Made by a program: the position numbers and the translations under genes. 6,898 nt of DNA from Kiloniellales bacterium (GTDB taxonomy: Bacteria; Pseudomonadota; Alphaproteobacteria; Kiloniellales; JAKSBE01): assembly GCA_030067055.1 (NCBI GenBank), contig JASJAL010000387.1:1-6898 (forward strand), written 5' to 3'. Shown here one piece after another: positions 1 to 6,487 of this stretch. The notes under the pieces are model-generated. The model saw only the letters and a program-made list of their open reading frames with translations. It was not told the origin of the DNA and did no database searches. The number at the start of each line of letters is the position of its first letter. Position 1 is the first letter of the stretch.

Positions 1-2
1 GC

Positions 3-521
3 TTCGCCATTTCGGAGGTGACCGACCTGGCCCTCGCGTCCCTCGCCACCCGCCGCGGGCAAGAAACCGAGCTGCGGACCAGGGCCAAGACCCGCTTCGG
101 CTTCGAGCCGCCGGCGCCGGGCCGGACCGCGAGCGGTGACGGCATGACCTTCCTCTGGACCGGTCACGAGCAGTGGTTCGTCGAGGCGCCGGAGAGCGCC
201 CTTGGCGGCCTCGAAGCCCTGTTGCGCGAGACCTTCGGGGATTCGGCGGCCGTGACCGAGCAATCCGACGCCTGGGCCAGCCTGCGGCTCGAAGGGCCCG
301 CGACCCGCGCGGTGCTGGAGAAGCTCTGCCCCCTCGACCTGCACCCCGTCGCCTTTCCGCCGGGCGCCACCGCCCGCACGACCATGGAGCACCTCTCGGC
401 GATCATCACCTCGCGCGACGATCGCGGGCGCTTTTCGATCCTGACGCCGCGGTCCTCGGCCGGCTCCTTCCTGCACCATCTCCACCAGGCCGCCGACAGC
501 GCCTGCGGCGCTGCTCAATAA
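3..521 (+). CDS. mgdD: Gamma subunit of N-methylglutamate dehydrogenase / sarcosine oxidase family, 5' partial
   Basis: Smallest subunit of a heterotetrameric flavoenzyme of the SoxBDAG/MgdABCD family. Such enzymes oxidatively demethylate a secondary amine (sarcosine, or N-methylglutamate in the MMA pathway) and pass the methyl carbon to tetrahydrofolate in the cytoplasm. The protein shows the family landmarks LALASLATRRG near the start, WTGHEQWFVEAPE (a variant of the usual WtGPdqW), a QSDAWASLRLEGP segment, a CPLDLHP segment, TTMEHL, and the terminal TPRSSAGSFLHHLHQAA stretch. The first in-window start is a GTG at 18, but the frame stays open to the left edge (FAISE precedes it) and no spaced ribosome site serves the GTG, so the true start is probably outside. 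Sequence alone does not separate SoxG from MgdD. I prefer MgdD because gmaS and mgsABC lie next to it, converging from the right. Family assignment is firm; the substrate is inferred. Confidence 0.85.
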   Translation, partial: FAISEVTDLALASLATRRGQETELRTRAKTRFGFEPPAPGRTASGDGMTFLWTGHEQWFVEAPESALGGLEALLRETFGDSAAVTEQSDAWASLRLEGPATRAVLEKLCPLDLHPVAFPPGATARTTMEHLSAIITSRDDRGRFSILTPRSSAGSFLHHLHQAADSACGAAQ

Positions 522-526
522 GAGAA

Positions 527-549
527 AGGGCCGCTGCAAGAGCGGCCCT
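527..549 (-). terminator. Rho-independent terminator of the mgs-gmaS-tmm unit
   Basis: A perfect 9-base-pair inverted repeat (AGGGCCGCT, 5-base loop, AGCGGCCCT) lies in the 57 bases between the convergent stop codons of mgdD and tmm. Read on the - strand the stem is followed by TTCTCTTATT, a usable U-rich tail, so it suits termination of the transcript leaving tmm. On the + strand the stem is followed by a run of C, so termination of the mgdD transcript there would be weaker, though the hairpin could still protect its 3' end. The stem begins only 6 bases after the mgdD stop codon. Confidence 0.8.
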
Positions 550-578
550 CCCCCGACAAGATGGGCTCTCGGAGCCGG

Positions 579-1922
579 CTATCGGCTCTCGAGGAAGGTC
601 TTCATGGAATCGTCCATCGCCTCGGCCCAGGGCGTGTGGTGGACCGGCGCCATGGTCCCCGTGCAGGGCGACGAGAAGGCCTTGTTGCGATAGCCGGTGA
701 TGCTCTCCTCCTTGTGGTGCTCCCACTCCTTGAAGTGCTTCGCGGCCAAGTCGAGGTCGAAGTCCGGATAGTCGGTCAACTCGCAGAGCTCCCGCGTGTA
801 GTCGGTCTGGAAGTCGATGTCCTCGAAGGGGTTGGTCAGCTTCTCCTCGCGGGCCCGCCAGGCTGCGCTGTCCTTCTCCATCTCCGCCTTCGACGGCAGG
901 GCGATGCGGCCCAGGATCACGTCGCGCGCGAACCAGGCCTGCGCGTCGAACATCGAGAAGGTGTAGTACTGGTCCTGCATGCCGAGATAGATCAGCTTGG
1001 GATTCTCCTCCCAGACCACGCCCTTGTAGAGGCCGAGCGGCCAGAGCCGGTTGCCGGTCTTGAGCCGCAGGTGGTCCTCCAGGAAGGGGAAGTGGTGCTG
1101 GTAGCCGGTGCACAGGATGATGGCATCGGCATCGACCTTGCCGCCGTCCTTGAAGTGGACGCTCTTGCCCTCGATCTTGGTGATCAGCGGCACCTCTTTC
1201 ATGTTGTCCGGCCAGTGGAATCCCATGGGCGCGGTCCGGTAGCTGATGGTCACCGAGCGGGCGCCGTACTTCTGGCACTGCAGGGCGATGTCCTCGGCCG
1301 AATAGCTGCTGCCGACCACGACCAGATCCTTGCCGGCGAACTCGTCGGCGCTGCGGAAGTCGTGGGCGTGCAGCACCCGGCCCGGGAAGCTTTCAATTCC
1401 CTCGAAGGACGGCACGTTGGGAGTCGAGAAATGACCCGTCGCCACGACGACGTGGTCGAAGTCCTCCGAATAGACGCGACCGTCGCCGTGGTCTTCGACG
1501 GTCACCGTGAACTTGCCGCTGTCGTCGTCGAAGGTGACCAGGCGCACGGCGGTGTTGAAGCGAACCCAGCCGCGCACGTCGTTGTGATTGGCCCGGCCGA
1601 CGATGTAGTCGAAGAGAACCTCACGCGGCGGGAAGGAAGGGATCGGCTGCTTGAAGTGCTGGTCAAAGCTGTAGTCGGCGAATTCCAGGCATTCCTTCGG
1701 CCCGTTCGACCAGAGATAGCGATACATGCTGGAGTGAACCGGCTCGCCGTTCTCGTCGAGGCCGGTGCGCCAGGTGTAGTTCCAGAGTCCGCCCCAATCG
1801 CCCTGTCTCTCGAAGCACACGACCTCGGGAATCTCAGCGCCCTGGTGGCGCGCGGACTGGAAGGCGACGAGCTGGGCCAGGCCGCAAGGTCCGGCTCCGA
1901 TGATGGCGACGCGTGCTGACAT
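579..1922 (-). CDS. tmm: Trimethylamine monooxygenase (bacterial flavin-containing monooxygenase)
   Basis: Cytoplasmic FAD- and NADPH-dependent monooxygenase that converts trimethylamine to trimethylamine N-oxide. The 447 residues equal the usual bacterial Tmm length. The FAD-binding Rossmann motif GAGPCG is at residues 9-14. The FMO signature FxGxxxHxxxF is at 179-189 ([11 protein letters not shown]). The NADPH-binding motif GSSYSAED is at 204-211, and its Tyr207 falls at the number reported for the mobile active-site tyrosine of Tmm/bacterial FMO structures. ATGHFSTP at 161-168 and [10 protein letters not shown] at 271-280 (the FMO ATGY motif) follow family pattern, and Asn73 in SNGPKE matches the catalytic asparagine region. 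The ATG at 1922 has GGGAG a few bases upstream. It is the last gene of the - strand unit, 106 bases after gmaS and just before the stem-loop at 527-549. Other N- or S-oxidised substrates (dimethylamine, DMS, indole) are possible for this family. Confidence 0.93.
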   Translation of the reverse strand: MSARVAIIGAGPCGLAQLVAFQSARHQGAEIPEVVCFERQGDWGGLWNYTWRTGLDENGEPVHSSMYRYLWSNGPKECLEFADYSFDQHFKQPIPSFPPREVLFDYIVGRANHNDVRGWVRFNTAVRLVTFDDDSGKFTVTVEDHGDGRVYSEDFDHVVVATGHFSTPNVPSFEGIESFPGRVLHAHDFRSADEFAGKDLVVVGSSYSAEDIALQCQKYGARSVTISYRTAPMGFHWPDNMKEVPLITKIEGKSVHFKDGGKVDADAIILCTGYQHHFPFLEDHLRLKTGNRLWPLGLYKGVVWEENPKLIYLGMQDQYYTFSMFDAQAWFARDVILGRIALPSKAEMEKDSAAWRAREEKLTNPFEDIDFQTDYTRELCELTDYPDFDLDLAAKHFKEWEHHKEESITGYRNKAFSSPCTGTMAPVHHTPWAEAMDDSMKTFLESR

Positions 1923-2028
1923 TTCGCTCCCCTGTGATTGCTCTCCTTCTGCTCGGCCAGTGTTGCACGAGCAGGGTGCGGAACGCCAATTCGCGAAGTG
2001 CGATTTTTGCTCTAGTCCTCGCCCGCCC
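1923..2028 (-). promoter_or_regulatory. gmaS-tmm intergenic region with inverted repeats, possible internal promoter
   Basis: This 106-base gap is the longest inside the - strand unit. It contains a perfect 7-base inverted repeat, CTGCTCG at 1949-1955 and CGAGCAG at 1968-1974 with a 12-base loop, and an 8-base palindrome TTCGCGAA at 1990-1997. Read toward tmm it has, in order, AAAAATC (2002-2008), TTGGCG (1984-1989) and CAACACT (1959-1965), words that also occur upstream of mgsA. No T-tract follows the hairpin, so it is not a clear terminator. It could be an mRNA-stabilising or processing hairpin, or part of a promoter giving tmm separate control. Function is inferred and weakly supported. 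Confidence 0.3.
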
Positions 2029-3366
2029 TCAGCAGTCCAGGGTGTGATCGCGCTCCCACTGGGTGATCGCCCGGGCGTAGCTGCCCCAGTCGTCGAGCTT
2101 CAGCTTGACGTAGCTGTCGACCACCTCGTCGCCGAAGCCGGCGCGCAGCACCTTGCTCTTGTCGAAGAGCCGGACCGCGTCCAGCAGGTTGAGCGGCAGC
2201 TTGCGGATCCGCTTCAGCTTGTGGCCCTCGGTGTACATGTTGATGTCGAGGCGCTGACCCGGATCGCGCTTGTTGGCGATGCCGTCCAGCCCGGCGAGCA
2301 GCACCCCGGCCTGCAGCATGTAGGGGTTCGCCGAGCCGTCCATCAGGCGCAGCTCGAAGCGCCCCTGATCGGGAATCCGGATCATGTGGGTCCGGTTGTT
2401 GCCGGAATAGCTGATCGCGTTGGGCGACCAGGTCGCGCCCGACAGGGTCACCGTCGCGTCGATCCGCTTGTAGGAGTTGACCGAGGGATTGAAGACCGCC
2501 GCCAGGGCATCCGCGCTGTGCACGATCCCACCGAGAAAGTTGTAGGCCAGCTTCGACAGGCCCAGCTCGCCCTTGGCGTCGTGGAAGAGGTTCTTCTTGC
2601 CGGTCTTGTCCCAGAGCGAGACGTGGGCGTGGCAGCCGTTTCCGGTCAGGCTGTCGAAGGGCTTGGGCATGAAGGTCGCGCGCAGGCCGTGCTTCTCGGC
2701 GATGGACTTGACCATGTACTTGAAAAAGACGTGGCGGTCCGCGGTGACCAGGCAGTCGTCGTAGTCCCAGTTCATCTCGAACTGGCCGTTGGCGTCCTCG
2801 TGGTCGTTCTGATAGGGCCCCCAGCCGAGCTCCAGCATGGAGTCGCAGATCTCGCTGATGACGTCGTAGCGGCGCATCAGGGCCGACTGGTCGTAGCAGG
2901 GCTTCTCCTGGATGTCGCGCTCGTCGGCGATGGCGGTCCCGTCCGGCGTCACCAGGAAATACTCGCACTCGACGCCGCTCTTCATGCGGTAGCCCTGCTT
3001 GGCCGCCTTCTCGATCTGGCGCTTGAGGGCGACCCGGGGCGAGGCCTCGACCGGCTGGCCGTCCATCCAGAGGTCGGCGGCGAGCCAGGCCACCTCGGGC
3101 TTCCAGGGAAGCTGGATCAGGCTGGCGGGATCGGGGATCGCGAACATGTCGGGGTGCGCCGGGGTCATGTCCAGCCAGGCCGCGAAGCCGGCGAAGCCCG
3201 CGCCGTCCTTCTGCATGTCGCCGATCGCGCGCGCCGGGACCAGCTTGGCCCGCAGCACGCCGAAGAGATCGACGAAGCTGATCAGGAAGTACTTGATCTT
3301 GCGGTCCCTGGCGATGCGCGACAGGTCCTTGGGCGCGCCCTTCGCCGCCCCTGCTTTCGACGCCAT
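2029..3366 (-). CDS. gmaS: gamma-Glutamylmethylamide synthetase (glutamine synthetase family)
   Basis: Cytoplasmic ATP-dependent ligase that joins monomethylamine to glutamate to give gamma-glutamylmethylamide, the entry step of the NMG pathway. The 445 residues form a glutamine synthetase fold. An N-terminal domain (about 1-110) contains [15 protein letters not shown]. The catalytic domain shows GVECEYF at 131-137 with metal-site Glu133 and Glu135, GQFEMN at 195-200 with Glu197, GNGCHAHVS at 242-250 with nucleotide-site His246, NSYKR at 297-301, and [14 protein letters not shown] at 336-349. [17 protein letters not shown] and the TLDC C-terminus are typical of GmaS. The ATG at 3366 has GGGAGG 7 bases upstream. 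It sits 53 bases after mgsC. Databases may call it GlnT or type III glutamine synthetase; the adjacent mgsABC genes make GmaS the better name. A residual glutamine synthetase activity cannot be excluded from sequence. Confidence 0.93.
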   Translation of the reverse strand: MASKAGAAKGAPKDLSRIARDRKIKYFLISFVDLFGVLRAKLVPARAIGDMQKDGAGFAGFAAWLDMTPAHPDMFAIPDPASLIQLPWKPEVAWLAADLWMDGQPVEASPRVALKRQIEKAAKQGYRMKSGVECEYFLVTPDGTAIADERDIQEKPCYDQSALMRRYDVISEICDSMLELGWGPYQNDHEDANGQFEMNWDYDDCLVTADRHVFFKYMVKSIAEKHGLRATFMPKPFDSLTGNGCHAHVSLWDKTGKKNLFHDAKGELGLSKLAYNFLGGIVHSADALAAVFNPSVNSYKRIDATVTLSGATWSPNAISYSGNNRTHMIRIPDQGRFELRLMDGSANPYMLQAGVLLAGLDGIANKRDPGQRLDINMYTEGHKLKRIRKLPLNLLDAVRLFDKSKVLRAGFGDEVVDSYVKLKLDDWGSYARAITQWERDHTLDC

Positions 3367-3419
3367 TCTCGTCCCTCCCTGTGGTCTGCTTCTTGTGGTT
3401 CGTTGCCCTTTTCGAGCGC

Positions 3420-4739
3420 TCAGGTCTTGGCGCCCGGGATCCAGTCGGTCCCGGCCAAGGGTATGCCGGCCATCGCCGCGGCTTCAACCGTCAGTGCGAC
3501 CATGTCCTCGGGCTCCAGGTTCAGAAGGTGCGACTTGCCGCAGGCCCGCGCCAGGGTCTGGGCTTCGAGCACCAGGGTCGCCAGGTAGTTGCGCAGCCGC
3601 TGCGCGGCGTGCTCCGGGTGCAGGCGGGCTTCCAGCTCCGGCTCCTGGGTCGCGATGCCCACCGGGCAGCGTCCGCTCTGGCAGTGGTGACAGAAGCCCG
3701 GCGCCGTCCCCAGCGCGGCATAGTCCTCCTCGTAAAGCGGCGCGTTGCAGTTGAGCGCGATCAGGGCCGCCGTGCCAAGGGAGACCGCGTCGGCGCCCAT
3801 TGCCAGGGCCTTGGCCACGTCGGCGCCGGAGCGGATTCCGCCCGAGACGATGAGCTGCACCTTGCGGTGCATGTCGAGCTCCTGCAGCGCCTCGACCGCC
3901 TGGCGCAGCGCCGGCAGGGTCGGGATGCCGACGTGCTCGATGAAGACGTCCTGGGTCGCACCGGTGCCGCCCTGCATGCCGTCCAGCACGATGGCGTCGG
4001 CCCCGGCCTTGACCGCCAGCGGAACGTCGAAGGCGGTGCGGGTCGCGCCGATCTTGACGTAGACCGGCTTCTCCCAGCCGGTGATCTCGCGGATCTCCTC
4101 GATCTTGATCGTCAGATCGTCCGGCCCGGTCCAGTCCGGATGGCGGCAGGCGCTGCGCTGGTCGATGCCCTGGGGCAGGGTGCGCATCTGGCCGACCCGC
4201 TCGGTGATCTTGAGGCCCAGCAGCATGCCGCCGCCGCCCGGCTTGGCGCCCTGCCCCAGCACGATCTCGATCGCGTCGGCGCGGCGCAGGTCATCGGGAT
4301 TGAGGCCGTAGCGGGACGGTAGGACCTGGTAGACCAACTGGTCCGAGGCGTCGCGCTCTTCGTCGGTCATGCCGCCGTCGCCGGTGGTGGTGCTGGTGCC
4401 CATCGCCGTGGCGGCGCGGCCCAGGGCCTCCTTGGCGTTGGCACCCAGGGCGCCGAAGCTCATGCCCGCGATGGTGATCGGGATCTTGAGCTCGAGCGGC
4501 TTGGACGCGAAGCGGTCGCCGATCACGACGTCGGTCTCGCACTTCTCGCGGTAGCCCTCCAGCGGATAGCGGGAGACCGAGGCGCCGAGGAAGACCAGGT
4601 CGTCGAAGCTCGGCAGGCTGCGCTTGGCGCCGAAGCCGCGGATCTCGTAGAGACCCTCGCGGGCCGCCCGCTGGATCTCCGAGATCACCGGATCGGGAAA
4701 GGAAAAGGAAGGCCTGAGAGCGCGGGGATCCACCGTCAT
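3420..4739 (-). CDS. mgsC: N-methylglutamate synthase subunit C, FMN-binding glutamate synthase domain
   Basis: Catalytic barrel subunit of N-methylglutamate synthase. It is related to the FMN-binding domain of glutamate synthase, and transfers methylamine from gamma-glutamylmethylamide to form N-methylglutamate. In the 439 residues, ITIAGMSFGALG at 89-100 and GTSTTTGDGGM at 114-124 begin the barrel. GQGAKPGGGGML (162-173), VYVKIGA (226-232) with Lys229, LDGMQGGTGA (252-261) and GGIRSGADVAKALAMGADAVSLGTA (300-324) form the FMN site. Cysteines 350, 353 and 358 (CHHC, then GRCPVGIATQ) are candidate iron-sulfur ligands with CX2CX4C spacing. The ATG at 4739 has a strong AGGAG 7 bases upstream, and mgsB ends 25 bases before it. 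It resembles the GlxD protein of rhizobia and may be annotated that way or as FMN-binding glutamate synthase family protein. It needs MgsA and MgsB as partners. Confidence 0.92.
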   Translation of the reverse strand: MTVDPRALRPSFSFPDPVISEIQRAAREGLYEIRGFGAKRSLPSFDDLVFLGASVSRYPLEGYREKCETDVVIGDRFASKPLELKIPITIAGMSFGALGANAKEALGRAATAMGTSTTTGDGGMTDEERDASDQLVYQVLPSRYGLNPDDLRRADAIEIVLGQGAKPGGGGMLLGLKITERVGQMRTLPQGIDQRSACRHPDWTGPDDLTIKIEEIREITGWEKPVYVKIGATRTAFDVPLAVKAGADAIVLDGMQGGTGATQDVFIEHVGIPTLPALRQAVEALQELDMHRKVQLIVSGGIRSGADVAKALAMGADAVSLGTAALIALNCNAPLYEEDYAALGTAPGFCHHCQSGRCPVGIATQEPELEARLHPEHAAQRLRNYLATLVLEAQTLARACGKSHLLNLEPEDMVALTVEAAAMAGIPLAGTDWIPGAKT

Positions 4740-4746
4740 CCGAAGA

Positions 4747-4751
4747 CTCCT
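4747..4751 (-). promoter_or_regulatory. Ribosome-binding site of mgsC
   Basis: AGGAG (within AAAGGAGT) on the - strand lies 7 bases before the ATG at 4739, in the short gap after the mgsB stop. It is the most canonical ribosome site in the window and fixes the mgsC start. Confidence 0.7.
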
Positions 4752-4764
4752 TTCGGCGCCGCCA

Positions 4765-5448
4765 TCAGTAGCTGCCGACGTTGTCGATCTTGAAGTTGTA
4801 GAGCTGGCGCGCCGAGCCGTAGCGCCGGAAGTCCTTGGGATCGGCGTCGATCTCCGCGCGCTTCAGCAGGGTGGCCAGGGTCTTGCGATGTTCCGCGGTC
4901 ATCTCCTTCTCGACGCAGTCGGAGCCCAGGCTCTCGGCCTTGCCGCGCAGGTAGATCACCGCCTCGTAGATGGAATCGCCCAAGTCCGGCCCGGCGTCGC
5001 CGCAGACCACCAGGTGGCCGGCCTGGGCCATGAAGGCACTCATATGGCCGACCGAGCCACCGACCACGATGTCGACGCCCTTCATCGAGATACCGCAGCG
5101 CGAGCTGGCGTCGCCCTCGATCACCACCAGGCCGCCGTGTCCCGAAGCGGCCGCGGCCTGGGAGGCGTTGCCGGTGACCCGGACTTTGCCGGACATGATG
5201 TTCTCCGCGAGCCCCTGCCCGGCATGTCCCTTGACGGTGATCTCCGCCGCCTTGTTCATACCGCCGCAGTAGTAGCCGACGTGGCCGTCGATCTCGACCG
5301 AGAGCGGCAAGGTCAGCCCCACCGCCAGGGAATGGGCGCCCTTGGGATTGGTGATTCGCCAGGCGGTCTCGTTGCTGTCGGGCGCCAACCCGTGCAAGCG
5401 CCGGTTCACCTCGCGCGTGCTGCTGTCCTGGAGGTCGAGGGTGATCAT
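4765..5448 (-). CDS. mgsB: N-methylglutamate synthase subunit B, glutamate synthase C-terminal (GXGXG) domain
   Basis: Structural subunit of N-methylglutamate synthase. It equals the C-terminal beta-helix domain of the glutamate synthase large subunit, encoded as a separate 227-residue protein. The core (about residues 55-160) consists of repeated glycine turns: GYYCGGMNKAAEITVKG, then GHAGQGL, MSGKVRVTGNAS, GHGGLVVIEGDAS, MKGVDIVVGGSVG and AGHLVVCGDAG, the GXGXG pattern of the family. The C-terminal part (about 180-227) includes the YGSARQLYNFKIDN segment. Its ATG overlaps the mgsA stop in an ATGA junction at 5445-5448, so translation is probably coupled, and no strong ribosome site is visible. 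The closest named relatives are GlxC proteins. In the glutamate synthases this domain positions the amidotransferase and synthase parts. That it plays the same role here is an inference from homology. Confidence 0.91.
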   Translation of the reverse strand: MITLDLQDSSTREVNRRLHGLAPDSNETAWRITNPKGAHSLAVGLTLPLSVEIDGHVGYYCGGMNKAAEITVKGHAGQGLAENIMSGKVRVTGNASQAAAASGHGGLVVIEGDASSRCGISMKGVDIVVGGSVGHMSAFMAQAGHLVVCGDAGPDLGDSIYEAVIYLRGKAESLGSDCVEKEMTAEHRKTLATLLKRAEIDADPKDFRRYGSARQLYNFKIDNVGSY

Positions 5449-6353
5449 GACGCGGCCGGCCGGGTCCAGCTGTAGATCTTGGCCGGCTCCGGCTCCCAGA
5501 TCTTGGCCTCGCGCGCGCCCGGGAGGTGGGCGATGGAGCGGTACTCCGAGGCCATGGCGACCCAGGCATCGGTCTCGGCCAGCACCGCCGGCTTGCAGGC
5601 GAAGCTGTCGCGCAGCACGGCGAAACCGTCCTTGGTGCCGATTGCGAAGGTGTAGAAGCCGTCGAGGTCGGACAGTCCCGCCTCCAGCGCCTGGTCCAGG
5701 CTGTCGCCTTCCCGCAGTCGATAGGTGAAGTATCCGGCGGCGACCTCGGTATCGTTGTCGGTCTGGAACTCGATGCCGCGGCGGGCGAGTTTGGCCCGCA
5801 GCCGGTTGTGATTCGAGAGTGAGCCGTTGTGCACCAAGCAGAGGTCTAGACCGGTCGAGAAGGGATGGGAGTGTTCGGTCGTCACCGCGCTCTCCGTCGC
5901 CATGCGTGTATGGCCGACGGCGTGCGTACCGTCCATCTCGGCCAGCCGGAAGCGTTCGACCACCTGCGACGGCAGGCCCTTCTCCTTGAAGAGTTCGATT
6001 CGCTCGCCCAGGCCCATGACCCGGACATCGGGGTAGTTATAGGCTAGCCAAGGGCGCAGGATCTCGGCCCCGACCTCGGCGGTCATGACGTAGTGGGTGG
6101 CGCGCGACCCGCCCTCGGCGGCCACGCCCAGGTCCTCGCGCAGGTGATGGAGCATGGCCTGCCAAGCGAAGTCGGGATCGGCGTGGAACAAGGTCATCTT
6201 GACCGCGCCCTCCGGCGCGCCGTTGCGATAGACCGCGATGCCGGCGGAATCGGGCCCGCGCTCCTCCATTCCGATCAGCATCGGTGCCAACAGCGCACCG
6301 AGCTGAGGTTGCAGGCTACTGTCCTTGAGAAAAAGACCGACGATGCCGCACAT
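5445..6353 (-). CDS. mgsA: N-methylglutamate synthase subunit A, class II glutamine amidotransferase domain
   Basis: Ntn-hydrolase subunit of N-methylglutamate synthase. It would hydrolyse the amide of gamma-glutamylmethylamide and deliver methylamine to MgsC. The chosen start at 6353 gives 302 residues beginning MCGIVGLF, so that after Met removal Cys2 is the N-terminal nucleophile, as class II amidotransferases require. The same frame is open 21 codons further upstream (to 6416), but that start would bury the Cys and is rejected. Other landmarks are RGPDSAG (32-38), GHTRMAT (147-153) with the substrate-binding arginine, VHNGSLSN (174-181) with the oxyanion Asn-Gly pair, and NDTE (200-203). 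Residues 60-140 form an insert typical of the GlxB/MgsA group. It heads the mgsABC-gmaS-tmm unit, with a 134-base gap upstream and a 4-base overlap with mgsB downstream. Confidence 0.92.
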   Translation of the reverse strand: MCGIVGLFLKDSSLQPQLGALLAPMLIGMEERGPDSAGIAVYRNGAPEGAVKMTLFHADPDFAWQAMLHHLREDLGVAAEGGSRATHYVMTAEVGAEILRPWLAYNYPDVRVMGLGERIELFKEKGLPSQVVERFRLAEMDGTHAVGHTRMATESAVTTEHSHPFSTGLDLCLVHNGSLSNHNRLRAKLARRGIEFQTDNDTEVAAGYFTYRLREGDSLDQALEAGLSDLDGFYTFAIGTKDGFAVLRDSFACKPAVLAETDAWVAMASEYRSIAHLPGAREAKIWEPEPAKIYSWTRPAAS

Positions 6354-6358
6354 GCTGG

Positions 6359-6362
6359 TCCT
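6359..6362 (-). promoter_or_regulatory. Probable ribosome-binding site of mgsA
   Basis: AGGA lies 5 bases before the ATG at 6353 and a GGGAG lies a further few bases upstream (6364-6368). Either supports the MCGIVG start over the upstream in-frame ATG at 6416. Confidence 0.45.
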
Positions 6363-6387
6363 GCTCCCGTCACCCTTGAATGGCTCC

Positions 6388-6416
6388 AAAGTATTGAATC
6401 CAGGGGCTGGCGCCAA
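6388..6416 (-). promoter_or_regulatory. Possible sigma70-type promoter of mgsABC-gmaS-tmm
   Basis: On the - strand TTGGCG (6411-6416) and TACTTT (6388-6393) are 17 bases apart, matching sigma70 hexamers at 4 of 6 and 3 of 6 positions. An overlapping alternative -10 is AATACT (15-base spacing). Transcription would start roughly at 6380, giving a leader of under 30 bases. The match is modest. Support comes mainly from position, just upstream of the first gene and just downstream of the palindrome at 6426-6440. Confidence 0.35.
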
Positions 6417-6425
6417 GAAAGGATT

Positions 6426-6440
6426 TTTCTTCTGAAGAAA
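6426..6440. promoter_or_regulatory. Candidate operator palindrome upstream of mgsA
   Basis: A perfect 15-base palindrome, TTTCTTC-T-GAAGAAA, lies in the gap between the cupin regulator gene and mgsA. An extra AAGAAA at 6415-6420 forms a second, nested inverted repeat with TTTCTT at 6426-6431. The site is A/T-rich in an otherwise G/C-rich window and lies just upstream of the proposed -35, a position that would suit an activator. The nearby XRE/cupin-type protein is the natural candidate to bind it. Binding is inferred. Confidence 0.5.
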
Positions 6441-6487
6441 CTACTGATTCCACGAGCCTTTCCCGTCGTCGGGGGCCGCACCCCGTG

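Noticed and set aside
561..1919. Open frame of 452 codons on the + strand opposite tmm
   Set aside because: It mirrors the tmm gene almost exactly, is rich in Val/Ala/Asp/Gly repeats typical of antisense frames in G/C-rich codons, and has no recognisable motif. tmm has full FMO motifs.
2029..3366. Ordinary glutamine synthetase (GlnA or GlnT) for ammonia assimilation
   Set aside because: The direct neighbours mgsABC and tmm and the GmaS-like TLDC terminus and [13 protein letters not shown] segment favour methylamine as substrate.
2012..3487. Alternative - strand frame of 491 codons overlapping gmaS
   Set aside because: It is a frame-shifted shadow, Arg/Gly/Ala/Pro-rich, with no glutamine synthetase motifs; the gmaS frame has them all.
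1900..3588. Open frame of 562 codons on the + strand spanning opposite gmaS and the end of mgsC
   Set aside because: It crosses two gene ends and intergenic DNA on the other strand and has low-complexity antisense composition, while gmaS and mgsC carry complete catalytic motifs.
3381..4322. Open frame of 313 codons on the + strand opposite mgsC
   Set aside because: Antisense shadow with no motif; its apparent coding strength comes from codon bias in mgsC.
4736..5569. Alternative - strand frame of 277 codons across mgsB
   Set aside because: Arg/Gly-rich shadow frame; the mgsB frame shows the repeated GXGXG pattern and couples to mgsA by an ATGA overlap.
3420..6353. Broken (frameshifted) gltB glutamate synthase gene
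   Set aside because: The three parts have separate starts, ribosome sites or overlaps and complete domain ends, and their order (amidotransferase, GXGXG, FMN) differs from GltB, where the GXGXG domain is last. This is the normal MgsABC/GlxBCD split form.
6470..6485. CGGGG / CCCCG inverted repeat after the cupin regulator gene as a terminator
   Set aside because: The stem is only 5 base pairs and no T-tract follows on the - strand, so termination between the regulator and mgsA is not supported.
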